A stretch of 64,000 nucleotides of DNA from Combretum micranthum (lineage: Eukaryota > Streptophyta > Magnoliopsida > Myrtales > Combretaceae), in the NCBI GenBank assembly GCA_024138025.1, contig JAMXBD010000233.1, forward strand, positions 62,001 to 126,000, given 5' to 3'. The position numbers were made by a program, and so were the translations under genes. Positions 12,691-24,830 of this stretch are shown here, piece by piece. Numbering within the stretch: the stretch's first letter is position 1; each line of letters starts with the position of its first letter. The notes below the pieces were generated by a model, which saw nothing but the letters and a program-made list of their open reading frames with translations, made no database searches and was not told where the DNA came from.

Positions 12691-13452
12691 ACTTTTGTAA
12701 ACTTTTCCTTGTTTTGAAAATATTCATTAGTAGATCTAAGCTTCACTCATCAAGATCATCATTTATGATATCTATTCCTTAAGCCCTTCATTTTTAATGT
12801 AAAATGCACCTTTTGAAGTTGAAAAATAAGTTTTCTAAATATGGTTCCTTTTTTATCCGAATTTTCAAAAGTTATTTTTGTTGAAACTAAAGTAGATATT
12901 GGGCTTTCTAATACTTTCCTACTATCATCAAGTTATTACAAGTTATTTATGAATAAAACAAAAGTCTAATGCATTTATGAACTCAAAACACTAGACCTAG
13001 CTTACTATACTAGTCATAAATGTATGAACACTATGATGGTTATGTGAATATGAATATATGATGAAACTTGTTTAAAACTTTTGTAAACTTTTCCTTGTTT
13101 TGAAAATATTCATTAGTAGATCTAAGCTTCACTCATCAAGATCACTCATTTATGATATCTATTCCTTAAGCCCTTCATTTTAATGTAAAATGCACCTTTT
13201 GAAGTTGAAAAATAAGTTTTCTAAATATGGTTCCTTTTTATCCGAATTTTCAAAAGTTATTTTTGTTGAAATTAAAGTAGATATTGGGTTTTCTAATACT
13301 TTCCTACTATCATCAAGTTATTACAATTTATTATGAACATAAACAAAAGTCTAATGCATTTACGAACTCAAAACACTAGACCTAGCTTACTATACTAGTC
13401 ATAAATGTAATGAACACTATGATGGTTATGTGAATATGAATATATGATGAAA
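12691..13452. repeat. 386-bp tandem duplication inside LTR copy 2
   Basis: Copy a spans 12691-13066 and copy b 13077-13452. Both run from acttttgtaaacttttcctt to atatgatgaaa and are nearly identical, with only a few substitutions and small indels. The duplication is therefore much younger than the LTR family itself. Confidence 0.9.
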
Positions 13453-13838
13453 TATGCACAAATCTTTAATAAAATAACATAACTTGATAATAAATCAAGA
13501 TAATAGCAAAATAACTCAAATAACAAGACTTATAACATTGTGATGGCAAGGATCTCATGTTCAAGTATTTCCACATCCCTAGGTTGAAGCTCATGGGGAT
13601 TTTGTGTGGAATCACACGTGAATGAACTTGCCATTACATATTTTAAGGTAATAAATTATAGATCTATTACCTATTGGTTTGTGTGGAGTTAGAAACTTGA
13701 AAGAAAAATCAAAGTGTGTGTGTATAGAGAGAAAGAGAGCTCACGGTTTTTAGAGGGAAGAGAAGAGAGTTTTTGCAAAATTTTTTCTAAAGTGAGAAGG
13801 AAGAAAGAAAGAAAGTGAAATGAAGTTTGTATAAAGGG

Positions 13839-13847
13839 ATTTATATA
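13839..13847 (-). promoter_or_regulatory. TATA box of LTR copy 2
   Basis: The minus strand reads TATATAAAT followed by CCC. It lies 739 bp inside the LTR start, close to the 695-713 bp seen in copies 3-6, and just downstream of a CT-rich tract (13860-13950 on the plus strand as GA-rich). Confidence 0.6.
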
Positions 13848-14591
13848 GACTTGTGGATCAGGGTTTGTGTAATAAAAGAAAAGAAATAAAACAAATTGTG
13901 AGAGGGAAGAGGGAGAGGAGTTGTGCTGGTCCCCTGGAGAGAGAGAGAGAAAAGTGTTGTGTTGTGTAAGTTTCAACATTAATTAAGTAATTTAAGTAGT
14001 AAAAGTTATATTGGAAAAGTAAAATGATGAAATTATAAGAATAGGTTGTGTAAGTTTCAACATTAATTATAAGGAAAATGATGAAATTATAAGAATAGGT
14101 TGTAAGGATGTAAGAAATAGGTTATGGGTAGTTGTATTTGTGAATATTGTAGAAGAAATAAAAAAGTAGATTAGACATTTAAAGTACCGGTAGTAATGAA
14201 AATACGATAAAATGTTATAACTGTAACTTTTATAACCCGAAAAATTATATAACTAATATATTTGGAATTCTCATGAAATTACGAGTCTAACGGTACTAAT
14301 ATCATATTTTTAATATCTCAAGCCTCGGGACACGCTTTTCAAATTCTATATCCGATTGGGTTCAAAATAGATCAAAAATTCGCTAATTTGATCTTTTTAT
14401 GCATCCTAGTATTATTATGAACCAAACTACATTCTTCACTCGTATTTCGACTTCTTGGTTTAGGATTATGGGATTGTCGGATCTAAACTACTAAGGTTTT
14501 CTAGGAATTTGTTGACTTAAGGTCTCCAGTTGACTTTTCGGTTTAGGGTATGAACTCTATATTACCCTAAAATTTTTGGGCTTATAATAGG

Positions 14592-15890
14592 TTCTTCACC
14601 TGATCTTGAAAAACAAAAGGAGAGAGCACAAGGCTCAGTATGCCAAACCACAACCACATGCACATGAACAAACATCATACAAATCCACATGCAACATAAT
14701 AACATATGCAGCAATAATAGCTTATTATCTTTTAGTTAGCTAGGCAAACAACACAGTTTAAAGCCATTTGCAATTACCTCTAAACCTAGAGTAACTCATG
14801 ACTCCATGAAAATAATTATATATACATAGATACTTATAAATATATACTAGTATTGGGTACTCCCCACACACGCTGGGTGCTGTATTCGTACTATTCCTAA
14901 ACTACTGGAATAATCTCTTTGTATAACTCCCTTAGGGACAATGCTATATACAAATCATCAGAGCTCCATCCTAGTAATACCAGTACTCCTGATCTATTAT
15001 ATTTAGCTAAACACAAGCAACAACCAATTTAAAGCCAAATGGTATTGAGTTCATTTGCAGTTTCTAAACCTACATTCACAAACAACAACCAAAGTAAGAA
15101 CATATACGAAACAACGTTTGTAACATATAACTTAGCTTCACCAGAAATACCCGAACACAAACAAACACTAACTCAAAACTTTATCTAAACAACAAAATGT
15201 ACTTCTAAGGTCATTTAGCCTCCTAAACTATTAAGAAATATAACTACTCTAGAAATAGATAGGTCTTACTACTTGGATTTAGGTATACTAAAGGTTAAGC
15301 TAAGGTCAACAAAGGATTGATAGGTAGATGTTATAGCCTTCTTCAATCACGCTCGTGCTAGAGGAGGTGATACGCTTGGGCAGTGGCGACCATCACGGCC
15401 CATGTTATGGTCATGATTGGCTTAGATTCATCATACCCGAAGAGATCACGACCCATGTCATGGCCATGACTCCTCTTCGATTTAAAACACGAGAAAAAGC
15501 TCCAAAATTCCTCTTTTTGATCTTAAACCACACAAAAACACTAAAAACACATATATAAGAGCAAAAATGCATTTTATAACCACATTATTTGAAAATAAAC
15601 GATGTTCCTTTCTTCTTTGATTGCAAAACAACAAATCATCAATAACGAAATTTAAGGTTCTCAAAACTCCTCTAAAAGATTAAATCCCTTCAATACCAAT
15701 AAGAAAACTCAGAAAAGACAACTCTTTTAGATAGACAAAGGATTGAAAAGATGAAAACTTACCTATTAATTTTCCTATAGCAAGATACAAGTTTAAGAGA
15801 GGTTTTAGGGTTTGTCTTTTTGTGAAACTGCTCAAAAAGAAAATGTACGTTTTAGGTGAGGGAGATAAAGAGGTATATCATTATTAAATT
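14592..15890 (-). mobile_element. Probable LTR fragment with CATG repeats
   Basis: The minus strand looks like an LTR leader: a stretch near 15790-15860 resembles exon sequence followed by a donor-like taggtaag, and a CACG/CATG-rich repeat block lies at 15340-15480. The block resembles those in the plus-oriented LTR-like DNA at 57913-58120 and 61610-61810. No termini or target duplications were found, so the limits are only approximate. Confidence 0.35.
15385..15480. repeat. Two 54-bp units rich in CATG palindromes
   Basis: Units beginning atcacggcccatg (15391) and atcacgacccatg (15445) each contain a (g/c)catgtt/catggtcatga-type inner palindrome. Similar repeat blocks occur at 26890-27210, 57913-58120 and 61610-61810. 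Confidence 0.6.
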
Positions 15891-18790
15891 TTTAGGTTGA
15901 CTATTTTGCTCTCTTATAATACGACATATGACACTCTTACTTTCATTATATTTTTTTATTTTTATATTACAACTATTAAATGTATTCTATTTTTTTTTTC
16001 AAATAGTATTCATGAAACACATATGAGAGAGATTGCAAGTAGAATTCCCTCATTTTTGACCTCATGTGACCATTGTGGAACATTCCTGGATAAAGAAATT
16101 TCTCTCTCTCTCTCTCTCTCTTTAAGGATTTTTATGGAAAAATATGACTAGATAGATTACCCAAATATATTTTATACATGGAGCTAGGTTTTTAAATCTA
16201 ATGTTCATGTTGTCAAGCTTTCGTATGGCTTTTGCTTTTTATTATGGTTCTGCTTATTACTATGCTTTTCTCGCTTACTATGTTCTAGATTCTTATTGTG
16301 CTTTTGCTTTCAACAATACTCTAGCTTCTTACTAGGCTTCTGTGTTTCTATGTTGCTTTTACTTTTACTTCTAAATTTTTATTCATTAACTTTTACACCA
16401 TGCTTTTGGCTTTATTCATTGCCTTGTATATGCTTATATTATACTTTTGTCCTCCTATTTTCTTCCTCATACTTTTTTCTTCTAAGCTTAGATTCTACTT
16501 TTTTTAACCCTTATCTCATAGGTTTGAAAAGTTTCTTAGCTTCTTCTTTATTATCCTGAGAATTTACACAATTAATTCTTTCCATGAACTTTATAAAAAC
16601 ATTAGTACACTCTTAGCAAAATGGTTTGTTATCATAAAAAAATCTTTGGAGAGCCTATTAATATCCTATAATATACACTATGTCCAACTTACAAAATGTA
16701 CATACACAAACAATATGCATATATAACCAGTGTATTTGGTTTTGGCTCACTAACTTGTAAAAGTTTTGACTTTGATCCAAATCCTATGATCATACAATAT
16801 ATAAGGAATCAATGGCTCACGATTTCTATTGATAGTACTTTATTTTTCCTTTAAATGGTTGATTGCAACCTTATTTGGTTGGGCTTAAATCCTTAAAACT
16901 TACTTTGTCAATTTAGGTGACAAGCGGTTAATCTCAACATTAAGACTACTAAGGTGGTCGACTTGGTGTAGTAGGTAGTCAATTAGCCAGCTAGACAATT
17001 AACCACCTTAAGGGTTTGGTTAGCAACATGTGATTCTTATCGGTCCATTTGACTAGGCCATGTCTACAGTCAATTATGCTGCCCCTTAGGTCAACCAAAT
17101 ATCCTACTAGGTTGAGCTATACATGTCAACTCTTTATAATTCAATTTTTGAAATCATTTTCATTCAAAATCAATCTTTTACTTTAAAATCTTCCTTTTAA
17201 ACCAATAGTCCTTAAAGACTTAATTAAAGTGATCTCTATATTTTCTATTATATAAAGAATAATCTATATTTTCATGAAAGTTCTGTTTCATATGGAATTC
17301 TTATGATTTAACCTAATTGATGGTTTCCATCTTTCAAATCATGATTATTGCCTAAACAGTAAAAAGATATAATTAACCTAATTAGTACATTCAATAGGCA
17401 AATGCAGACCTTAGTGTGAAGTCTTGCTATGATTCTTAATTTAATTGCAAATAATTTAACCTAATTCATGGTCTAATCTCCCAAATCATGATTATAGCTT
17501 AAAGGGTAAAAAACTATAATTAACCAAATCATAAAACTCAGTGGATAAATGCATACTTTAGTGTTGATAAGTCTTGCTTCAATTCTTAAATTTAGTTGTA
17601 AGGTCTAACTAATTTATTACTTGAAAAATTTCACCATCTAATCTAATTCCAAGCATAGATTTTTTTTTTTCTTTTTATTATTGGTTACTTAACTTTTCCA
17701 AGAATCTAAAATTCTTTACCATTTTGAAAGAGGTGGAATATTCTTATCGTACTACTCTAGGTTTGTTAGACTAATTAATCATCTTAACTGATAAGTAGAG
17801 TAGGATTAGAGAAATGTAAAGAATCAAGAGCTTACTTTAGAGTTGCTTGTATGGGCACCACTTCTGGAAGTAGAGGCGTGCAAGAGAGATGAAAAAAGAG
17901 GATAGGTGATGAGAGGAGACAGGTTAGCATTTTCGAGAAAGGAGGTTAGGTATTAAAAGCGGTTGCTTAAATAAGTAAAAAATGTTAGAGAAGAAATTAA
18001 AGGATAATAAATTGGAAGAGATTCAAATTATTTAGTTAAAAAAATTGGACATTATAAAATATTTATCTCTTCCGTCGGTTAGAAACTATCCTTCCCATGC
18101 TCTAAAGTTCCTATTAAATACATTATGAATAAAAAATATTAATAGTTTAATTACAAACTAGAATAAATTTAATTTGTTAAATAATTATACAAGATTGGCT
18201 CTTATAAAATAAGTATGACAACTATAAAATTTTCTAAAATATTCCAACTTAATTAAACGAGTTAGTTGATTGATGTGGTTTAATCTTTTAATTTTATATA
18301 TACCATTTATAGTATTTGCTAAAATGTCTATTTTTCTCAAATTGGACCTTTTGAGAATAATAAACTAAACTTGGAAAAAGAAAAACATATACGTCAGTCA
18401 AGTCAATAAAAGAATCCAATTCAAAACCTGGTACTAACATTATCTGAATGCTCCGTGGCCCATGATTTTTGACATAATTGACAAATTGTTTTTCCTTCAA
18501 ATTGTGATAAGTCAGGAAAATTTTTATAATTTCGTGATGTTATAATTAAATCAATTTTATTATATTAATAAATGGTTCAGATTTTGTTAATAATAATTAA
18601 ATTTTAAAATTTTTGTAGTTAATTTTTATATTTAATTTAATTTTATAATACCGATGGACTAATTGTAAAAGTTTCTATCAAGTTCTTATTACGTTATTTT
18701 TGTATCATTTTGGCATCATTTTGGTGCTAAACAAATATTAAACTTATATTGATATAAAAGCGATGAAAAACTAATAATTTTATTTATAAT
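15891..18790. other. Gene-free AT-rich region
   Basis: The region holds a (TC)n microsatellite at about 16098-16121 and a T-rich, loosely repetitive tract of tgcttttxctt words at 16200-16560. It also holds LTR-like text at 16880-17120 and a tandem duplication at 17306-17600. No convincing coding region was found on either strand. Confidence 0.5.
17306..17600. repeat. Diverged 148-bp tandem duplication
   Basis: The words atttaacctaatt.atgg (about 17306 and 17454) and aatgca.ac.ttagtg (about 17401 and 17548) recur at an offset of about 147-148 bp. The copies have substitutions and small indels. Confidence 0.7.
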
Positions 18791-19087
18791 TTGATTAAAC
18801 TAAATAATACTGAAGCGAGACGAAATCAATACTAATAAAAAACGGCCGATCCAAAAACGCACATAACTTGTAAATGAAAAAACAAACAAGAAGTACCTTC
18901 AAAGACAAAACACCAGCACACAAGCAAAGTAAAAGAGACAAATAAAATAAAAAAAAAAAAATAAAATCCAAAAACCACATTAACATCAAATAAAAAAACA
19001 AAAAACAGGATGATGGACCATCGATATCAACCATGATATGATAGTCATACGGTGATCCATCCTTTTTATGACGACCAGGCACACGAC

Positions 19088-19096
19088 TATAATATA
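19088..19096 (+). promoter_or_regulatory. Possible TATA box of the WPP gene
   Basis: TATAATATA lies about 115 bp upstream of the chosen start codon. That leaves room for a transcript start near 19120 and a 5' leader of roughly 90 nt. It is the best TATA-like word in the proximal region, but in AT-rich DNA the chance of a false match is high. Confidence 0.4.
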
Positions 19097-19208
19097 CACC
19101 CACCACAGGAAATCCCCACCCTATTTTCTGTCACACCCTTACATTTTAAAATCCCTAATTTTCACTTCTTACTTAGAATTAAATTCCAGAAACTTCTCTA
19201 TCTTCACC

Positions 19209-19717
19209 ATGTCGGAACCTGAAATCGCTTCCACTATAACCAGTGAAGCTGCTGCCGACGGAGCTCCACCGCCAGCAGAGGTGGAGGAAAAACACCAAGA
19301 TCTCGACGCTCAGAAGACTTCTGCAATACCACCTCCAGCGACAGTTTCCTTCAGCATTTGGCCGCCGTCGCAGCGCACGCGCGATGCGGTGGTGGCGCGC
19401 CTCATCGAGACTCTCTCCTCAGAATCCGTGCTCTCCAAGCGCTACGGCACGATCCCGAAGGAGGAAGCCGCCACTGACGCTCGTGCGATCGAGGTGGAGG
19501 CCTTCACTGCTGCGGGAGGTACGCTGCCGCAGAAGACGATGGAATCGAGCTTCTCCAGATCTATTCGAAGGAGATCAGTAAACGGATGCTCGATAATGTC
19601 AAGGCGCGTGCCGCAAAAAAGCCTCAATCTGCGGAGAAAGGTAGTGAGGTTAAGGCAGATGTCCCGGCCGGCCAGGAGGAGCCGCCGTCCACTACTAAGG
19701 AGGACTCTGAGACTTAG
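19209..19717 (+). CDS. MAF1: WPP-domain protein (MFP1 attachment factor 1-like), frameshifted
   Basis: WPP-domain proteins (MAF1/WPP1/WPP2) are small plant proteins of the nuclear envelope and Golgi. They interact with coiled-coil partners such as MFP1 and WIT/WIP proteins. The WPP domain is also what targets plant RanGAP to the nuclear rim. Here an acidic, Ala/Pro-rich N-terminus (residues 1-45) precedes SFSIWPPSQRTRDAVV, with W-P-P at 51-53, and SKRYGTIP at about 76-83. The ATG at 19209 follows a cttcacc context; the frame is open further upstream but that part looks untranslated. The frame ends in the wrong register after about residue 105. From 19523 the domain continues in the -1 frame (DDGIELLQIYSKEISKRML, then VKARA) to TAG at 19715-19717. 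One base is thus missing between about 19521 and 19523. Without the shift the product would be about 169 residues and intronless, a normal size. Either the gene is a recent pseudogene or allele, or this is an assembly error. The uninterrupted frame ends at 19724. Confidence 0.88.
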
Positions 19718-19908
19718 GATGTGAAAGGAGAGGTTTTAATCGAGTTTTGGTAACCTTTAGATTTGTTAATGGTAATGTTTGTTGTTGATGCTGTTGTTCA
19801 TTATATTATGATGATACCCTTTATGTGACTCTGAGGTTCTAAAAGTGTGATCTTTCGCACTAATTATGGATTTATGACTATCAGACCGTACATGCTTTAG
19901 TTTAGTAT

Positions 19909-19914
19909 AATAAA
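19909..19914 (+). terminator. Possible polyadenylation signal of the WPP gene
   Basis: An AATAAA lies about 190 bp after the stop codon, preceded by TG-rich sequence (19745-19800) as is usual for plant far-upstream elements. No other AATAAA lies closer to the stop. Confidence 0.4.
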
Positions 19915-19924
19915 TCATTCAAAT

Positions 19925-22900
19925 CGCATTAAGGAAGTTATCTATTTATCATTTATTGGGGCCAACTATATTCTCTGTGGCACAACTTGGGCAAAGAGGA
20001 ATCGAAAACTGATACATCCAATGAGGGACACTAAGGAAAGGAAGTCTATTTAATTTGTATTTGGTGTGTAGAAAATGCTATGGATTATGTTGTTGCTAAC
20101 TCTTGGTTAGTATATGGTTGTAGTACCCTAGTTTCTAAAATTATCAATCTTCTGCTACTAATTTTAAACAAATCATTGTACTTATGCTTTGTTTGGGCGC
20201 TGGCACTATAAAAAGTACTTGAATAAGGGACTTGATGGTGGTGCAATGAAACGCAGAAGAAGACCTAAATAGCTCACTTAAAATATGCAGGATTTGATTG
20301 AGTCCTATTTTAAAGGTAAAGGCTTTGAATGACTCATTTGAAACATGCAGGCCTTAATTGTATTGCGTAATTATAGAAGGCTTTTTCTGTATTGATCTGT
20401 TTATTTAATTATCAAGTTTTGATACCGTGCATGGCGGTTTCGAAAGAAGTATAATGTGGTTTTAAATTTTGTGTCTATGGTGGTATGGGAAATTTTGTTG
20501 GAATTTCTGTTGGAAAAGCTGTACCCATAGTTGATAGGCTTGAACTTGCATATAGACTTTACTGCCAAATAAATCTATGTCAGCTTAATTGACCTTGCTT
20601 TGGCAGAGTAGTTGGGAATAGGATTGGTAGATGGTTATTTCACCAATCTTATCCAGAAAATGAAAAAAAAAAAGGATTGTATAGAAGGGATTGTGAATGC
20701 TTTAGCTGTTGGATCTGTTTATGAGAAAGACCAAACTAGCTAGTTCAGCTGAGTTAATTCAACAAAAAACAAGGAAAAATAGAAAGAAAAACAGAACCAA
20801 TCTTTTAGTGAATTTTTAATTTGAAAGTAATGTGGTTAGAGTGAAAGTTATGGTATTGTGTAATTGTATAAAAAGTTTATGTTGCTAATTATTAGGTTAT
20901 ATATTGAAAATAACTTCAGACATTAAGTTATCTCAAAAAATGAAAAACCCGCAGATGTTGAAGGATTTGGCTAAATGGGTGGTTGAAGTTATTTGTTGTG
21001 ATCTGTGTCTTTCTTGTCCTCAAAGATGGTGATGTATGTTTGGTTATGTAACTTTTTCCCCTACCTATGCTTGTTAGAGGGTTGGCAACCTTAGAAGAAG
21101 CTCTTTTTAACAGCGTAAATTGTTGTTATTTCTAGGGTTAATCATTAACATTTTTTTTAAAGTACTGATAAAATATGGGTTACCTTTCAATGTTCATCAT
21201 GGCATTCCTTTTCAGAACTTTCGATGATATTAGTTAACTTTATTATCGTAACATTGTATATGCATGCTTTTTATATGGAAAGGCTGGGACTTATTGGGCT
21301 GATTTATTTTTCTTGTCCTTTTAATACATGTAACTTGATCTGGCTGCATTCACAATCTGTTGCTAGTTCCAGTAACTGTTCATTTTTTTATGGTTGTGTA
21401 CAGCCAATCCTCTTGCTCACATTTAGTACATACTTTCCCTATATAGCTGTATTCTGTCTATGATTCTCTTCTTTAATTAACCCAAAAAAAGAAGAGAAGT
21501 AAAAAACTCTCTTTTAATATTTGTTAGTACCCTGAACCTGACTGCATTTGTGATCCATGTATAACCTTATGGACTCCCCCTTAGGTCCTTCTCTTTTCTT
21601 TTGTAGAAGTAATTCTTTCACAGGTGGTGTATAAAGGTAGTTTATGTTTATTAGTAAGGCAAATAGGCATGGTTGTTTCATGCAATGGTCATATGACATG
21701 TCAGCCTGATGTTAACTATATTGTTGAAATGAATTACTCTGCATAACTCCTGCTTATTTGCATTATCTTGTTTAACAATTTCACCTATTTGCATCAGTAA
21801 AAATTGTATCATCTTTTTGCGCTTAGGCCCAAACTTACACATTGTCTGGTGTGCTTGCAGGCTGTTTGATTGTTTTTCCTTCTGAGCTTGTTGGACTTAT
21901 AACTGATGTTCTAGCAGAGATACTTCTCTAATTTGATCTGTCTGCTTGGCCTGTGTGCTGTTTTTCTTCCCTCAAATGTTCAATCCTGGATGAACATTTG
22001 TCTAATCTTTTGTCTGGTGGTAGAGTCATTTATGGAAAGGTGGCTGCACTTCCTGTACTTGGTGTTTGTTGTCATGCTTTATAATGATTACTTTGCATTC
22101 CCATTATTCTTATAGTAGGTGAACTTTCTTCAGGATTTGGATGAGATTAGATATGTATATTTTCATTTGAAGCCTACTATTTAAAGCTTTCGTGGGTGCA
22201 TTATTTGAGGCTTCTGTGTATTTAATGTTTTTGTATATGATCCTGTGTGGATACAGCTGATCAGAGAAGGTAGGCTATCATGTGGTTGCATTGTAGCTTG
22301 CTACATTGTACTCAGCCTTTGGCCCTTTGCAGCTTAGCTTGTTAAAGAATAGATGCCTGATTAGATTTAGTTTGTATCAAGCTGTTGAAATATTTGTCCA
22401 TCTGAGGCTAAATTCATATTCAACTTCTTTCTTTGGATTACAAAATTGCCAAAAATTCTTCCACAATTTTCAGATCATAATCGCAAAGAAGTGTTTTTGG
22501 CACTCATTTTTTTGTCAAACAATGTGAATATCCATTGATGCGATTGTTGAATTTTATAATATCTGCTAGTTGTTGCTCTTAGTCCTTTTCTTTTGTCATC
22601 TAGGCTGGCTTCCATCTATACTTGGTATTGCTTGCGCTCTGATGTATTAGCACAATCCAGATGCCAATTAGAATTTCATTATTAGTATTCCATCTTTGCT
22701 GTGAATGCATCTTCACACAAGATTTCCCTCCTTGAAGGATGCATAAAATCGACCAAGTTGTTTGTTATTCCTTGTAAACCACCTGTGAATGAATCTACTC
22801 GGATGTGCTCTTGAGCAATGATAACACTATTGAAGAATTGTATTTCAACTGATGACATGTTTGCAATTTAATATTTACACATCATTATGAGCATCAGAGT

Positions 22901-24830
22901 CTCAAATAGGGAGTTCCTTCAATTGTGCTTGGTCCAGTAGGTAGCGAGAGAAGTTTGGTGGAGAGAGTAATCTAACTTTGTAGGATTGTATGCCAGTTGG
23001 CTCTTGAAGTTCTCATTGTAGGATCTCCCAACAAGTGTCTGAGAATTTTGGGCCAAACTACTCTTATCAATTTTCTACATTTTTGCTTTGATTCTCATTT
23101 GAAATAAAGATATTCATGCTGGTCTGGTGGGTGGGTGCGGTCCAAACCTTTTGAGGTTGGTTGCCGCTTCTCGTAAATTTCCATTCCATTCCATTATCTT
23201 CAATTTATGGAGATACTGTTATGTCAATAATTGTGTGGTGAAATTAGGCTAAAATGCTTGTTATAAATTTATAATGACCTGACTCAGTTATATGGATTTA
23301 GCTGACTGGGCTTGTTATTAAGAGAGTATGATATATTTTTGATTGAATAGTTAATGGCCTTGGTATGAATAAATCTGTGCAAGGGAGGGTGGGAAGTGGA
23401 AATATGCTATTTTTGACCCATATGACCTACCCCACTTCTGACCTAGCCTCCAGCAAAGTGTAGAGAGAGAGAACAGATGCCTTATTAGGAAATTAATGGT
23501 AGATTGATAAAAATTCTAACACTCAAAATAGACCTGTTTGTACCTTTTGTTTACGTAGTAAGTAGGGAACTAACTCCGAGTGCGCGATGTTGGTCACTTC
23601 TAAATGTTGAAGGGTTTGGATTGTCATGTGCTGAGATGGTAACATTTGAATGTAGATTTAATATGAGGTACTGGAGGGGACACCTTGTATGTTGATCATG
23701 TATAGATTCTTAAATCTACCACTGGATTAGGATTTGTAATAACTGGTGACTGTTGTCATTATAACCAATTAGGTACTTGGAAGGATGGCGGAATAATAGG
23801 CAAGTAAGGGAGGAAAGGGAAAACAAAAAGAATATAATAAAGAGAAATTTGCCTTGGTTGATTTAAGCTTGATTTGAACTGGACAGAAGTCAGTGATGTG
23901 CCTGGAAGTTGGAGTTGAGAAAACTTTGGACTGGCAAATTTGTAGGAGTTGCATACATGCAATCATACTTAATATTATCTGTAATCCTATTTATGTGTGA
24001 TTAAGTGGATTTTCATTACTATGAAGTTGTACTCATATGCCAATGCATTTCGGTAACATGTTGAACCACAACATTTGGTGTTTGTTTGGCAGTTGCATGC
24101 ATTTTGCTGTGTGTTTTGAAGGGATGCACTGTGTTTGTTTTTACATGGGACTTGAGGATAAAATTATTTGTATGATGTTGATCGAGGTGATAATTGATGG
24201 TGAAACTGTGATTGTGAATTTTTTAAGTTGTTGGTAGGTTGTTAAAATATTGCAGTGGTTTGAATGTGGTGAAAAGATGTGTCAACGATGAGACTTGAGA
24301 GTATTACGTATTGTTTGAAGCATTCAAAGACTGCAAATGTGTGTTGCACTTCTGAGGGTGGGAGAGTTGGATCAATATTTGGAGTTCCATGGCTACAATA
24401 GAGCGTTGCATCTTAGGTGCCTATATATATATGGCTCTCAAGGAATTCTTATCTGGTGCCATATTTCAAGAAGTTGGGTGTTCCTATTCTGCACCACAGG
24501 TGGGGTTTCTGGGTTATGGTTGTCAAGAGAATCTGGTTGTCCTGTGAAGCACCGCAAGGATCATGGTGCAGGCATGAGTCTGGATAATGTTTTTTGTGGA
24601 ATCCCAAGTTGATTTCTGGAAACAATGCTGTGATGTGTTTGGTTAATGGTTTGTTCGCATGTATGGTGTTTTGTGTGGTGCCTTGTTACCTGTTGAATTA
24701 AGAAACCTAGAAAATGAGAATCATGGTTATAATATCTGTGGGCGTGGTTTGAGCTTTTTAAAGATATTTCAGTTAACAAGCATGTGGGTTGTACGAGGTT
24801 TACTCGTGCCATCGTTCTCCCTGGGATGAA
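19925..24830 (+). other. T-rich non-coding tail downstream of the WPP gene
   Basis: For about 5 kb the plus strand is visibly richer in T (and G) than in A, with none of the long LTRs or MITEs seen elsewhere. Such strand bias is typical of introns and untranslated regions transcribed from the plus strand. Intron-like acceptors occur (for example ttgcag near 21855-21860). The short open frames show no recognisable protein. It may be a long alternative 3' UTR with introns, or a neighbouring non-coding transcript. I see no direct evidence to choose between them. Confidence 0.35.

Larger units (their letters stand above)
10324..14586 (-). mobile_element. Solo LTR, family A copy 2 (4.26 kb)
   Basis: On the plus strand it begins TGTCATGCCCC and ends GGGCTTATA, where the terminal CA has become TA. 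It is flanked by an exact 5-bp duplication, atagg, at 10319-10323 and 14587-14591. The orientation comes from a minus-strand TATATAAAT (13839-13847), 739 bp from the LTR start, and from the minus-strand micro-exon at 11450-11517. It lacks coding for retroelement proteins. It contains a 386-bp tandem duplication (12691-13452) and a 44-bp duplication (10986-11073). Confidence 0.88.

Noticed and set aside
19068..19208. N-terminal extension of the WPP protein from an earlier ATG
   Set aside because: The extra 47 codons are unlike the family, lie over the likely leader and TATA-like box, and WPP proteins normally begin shortly before the acidic region at 19209.
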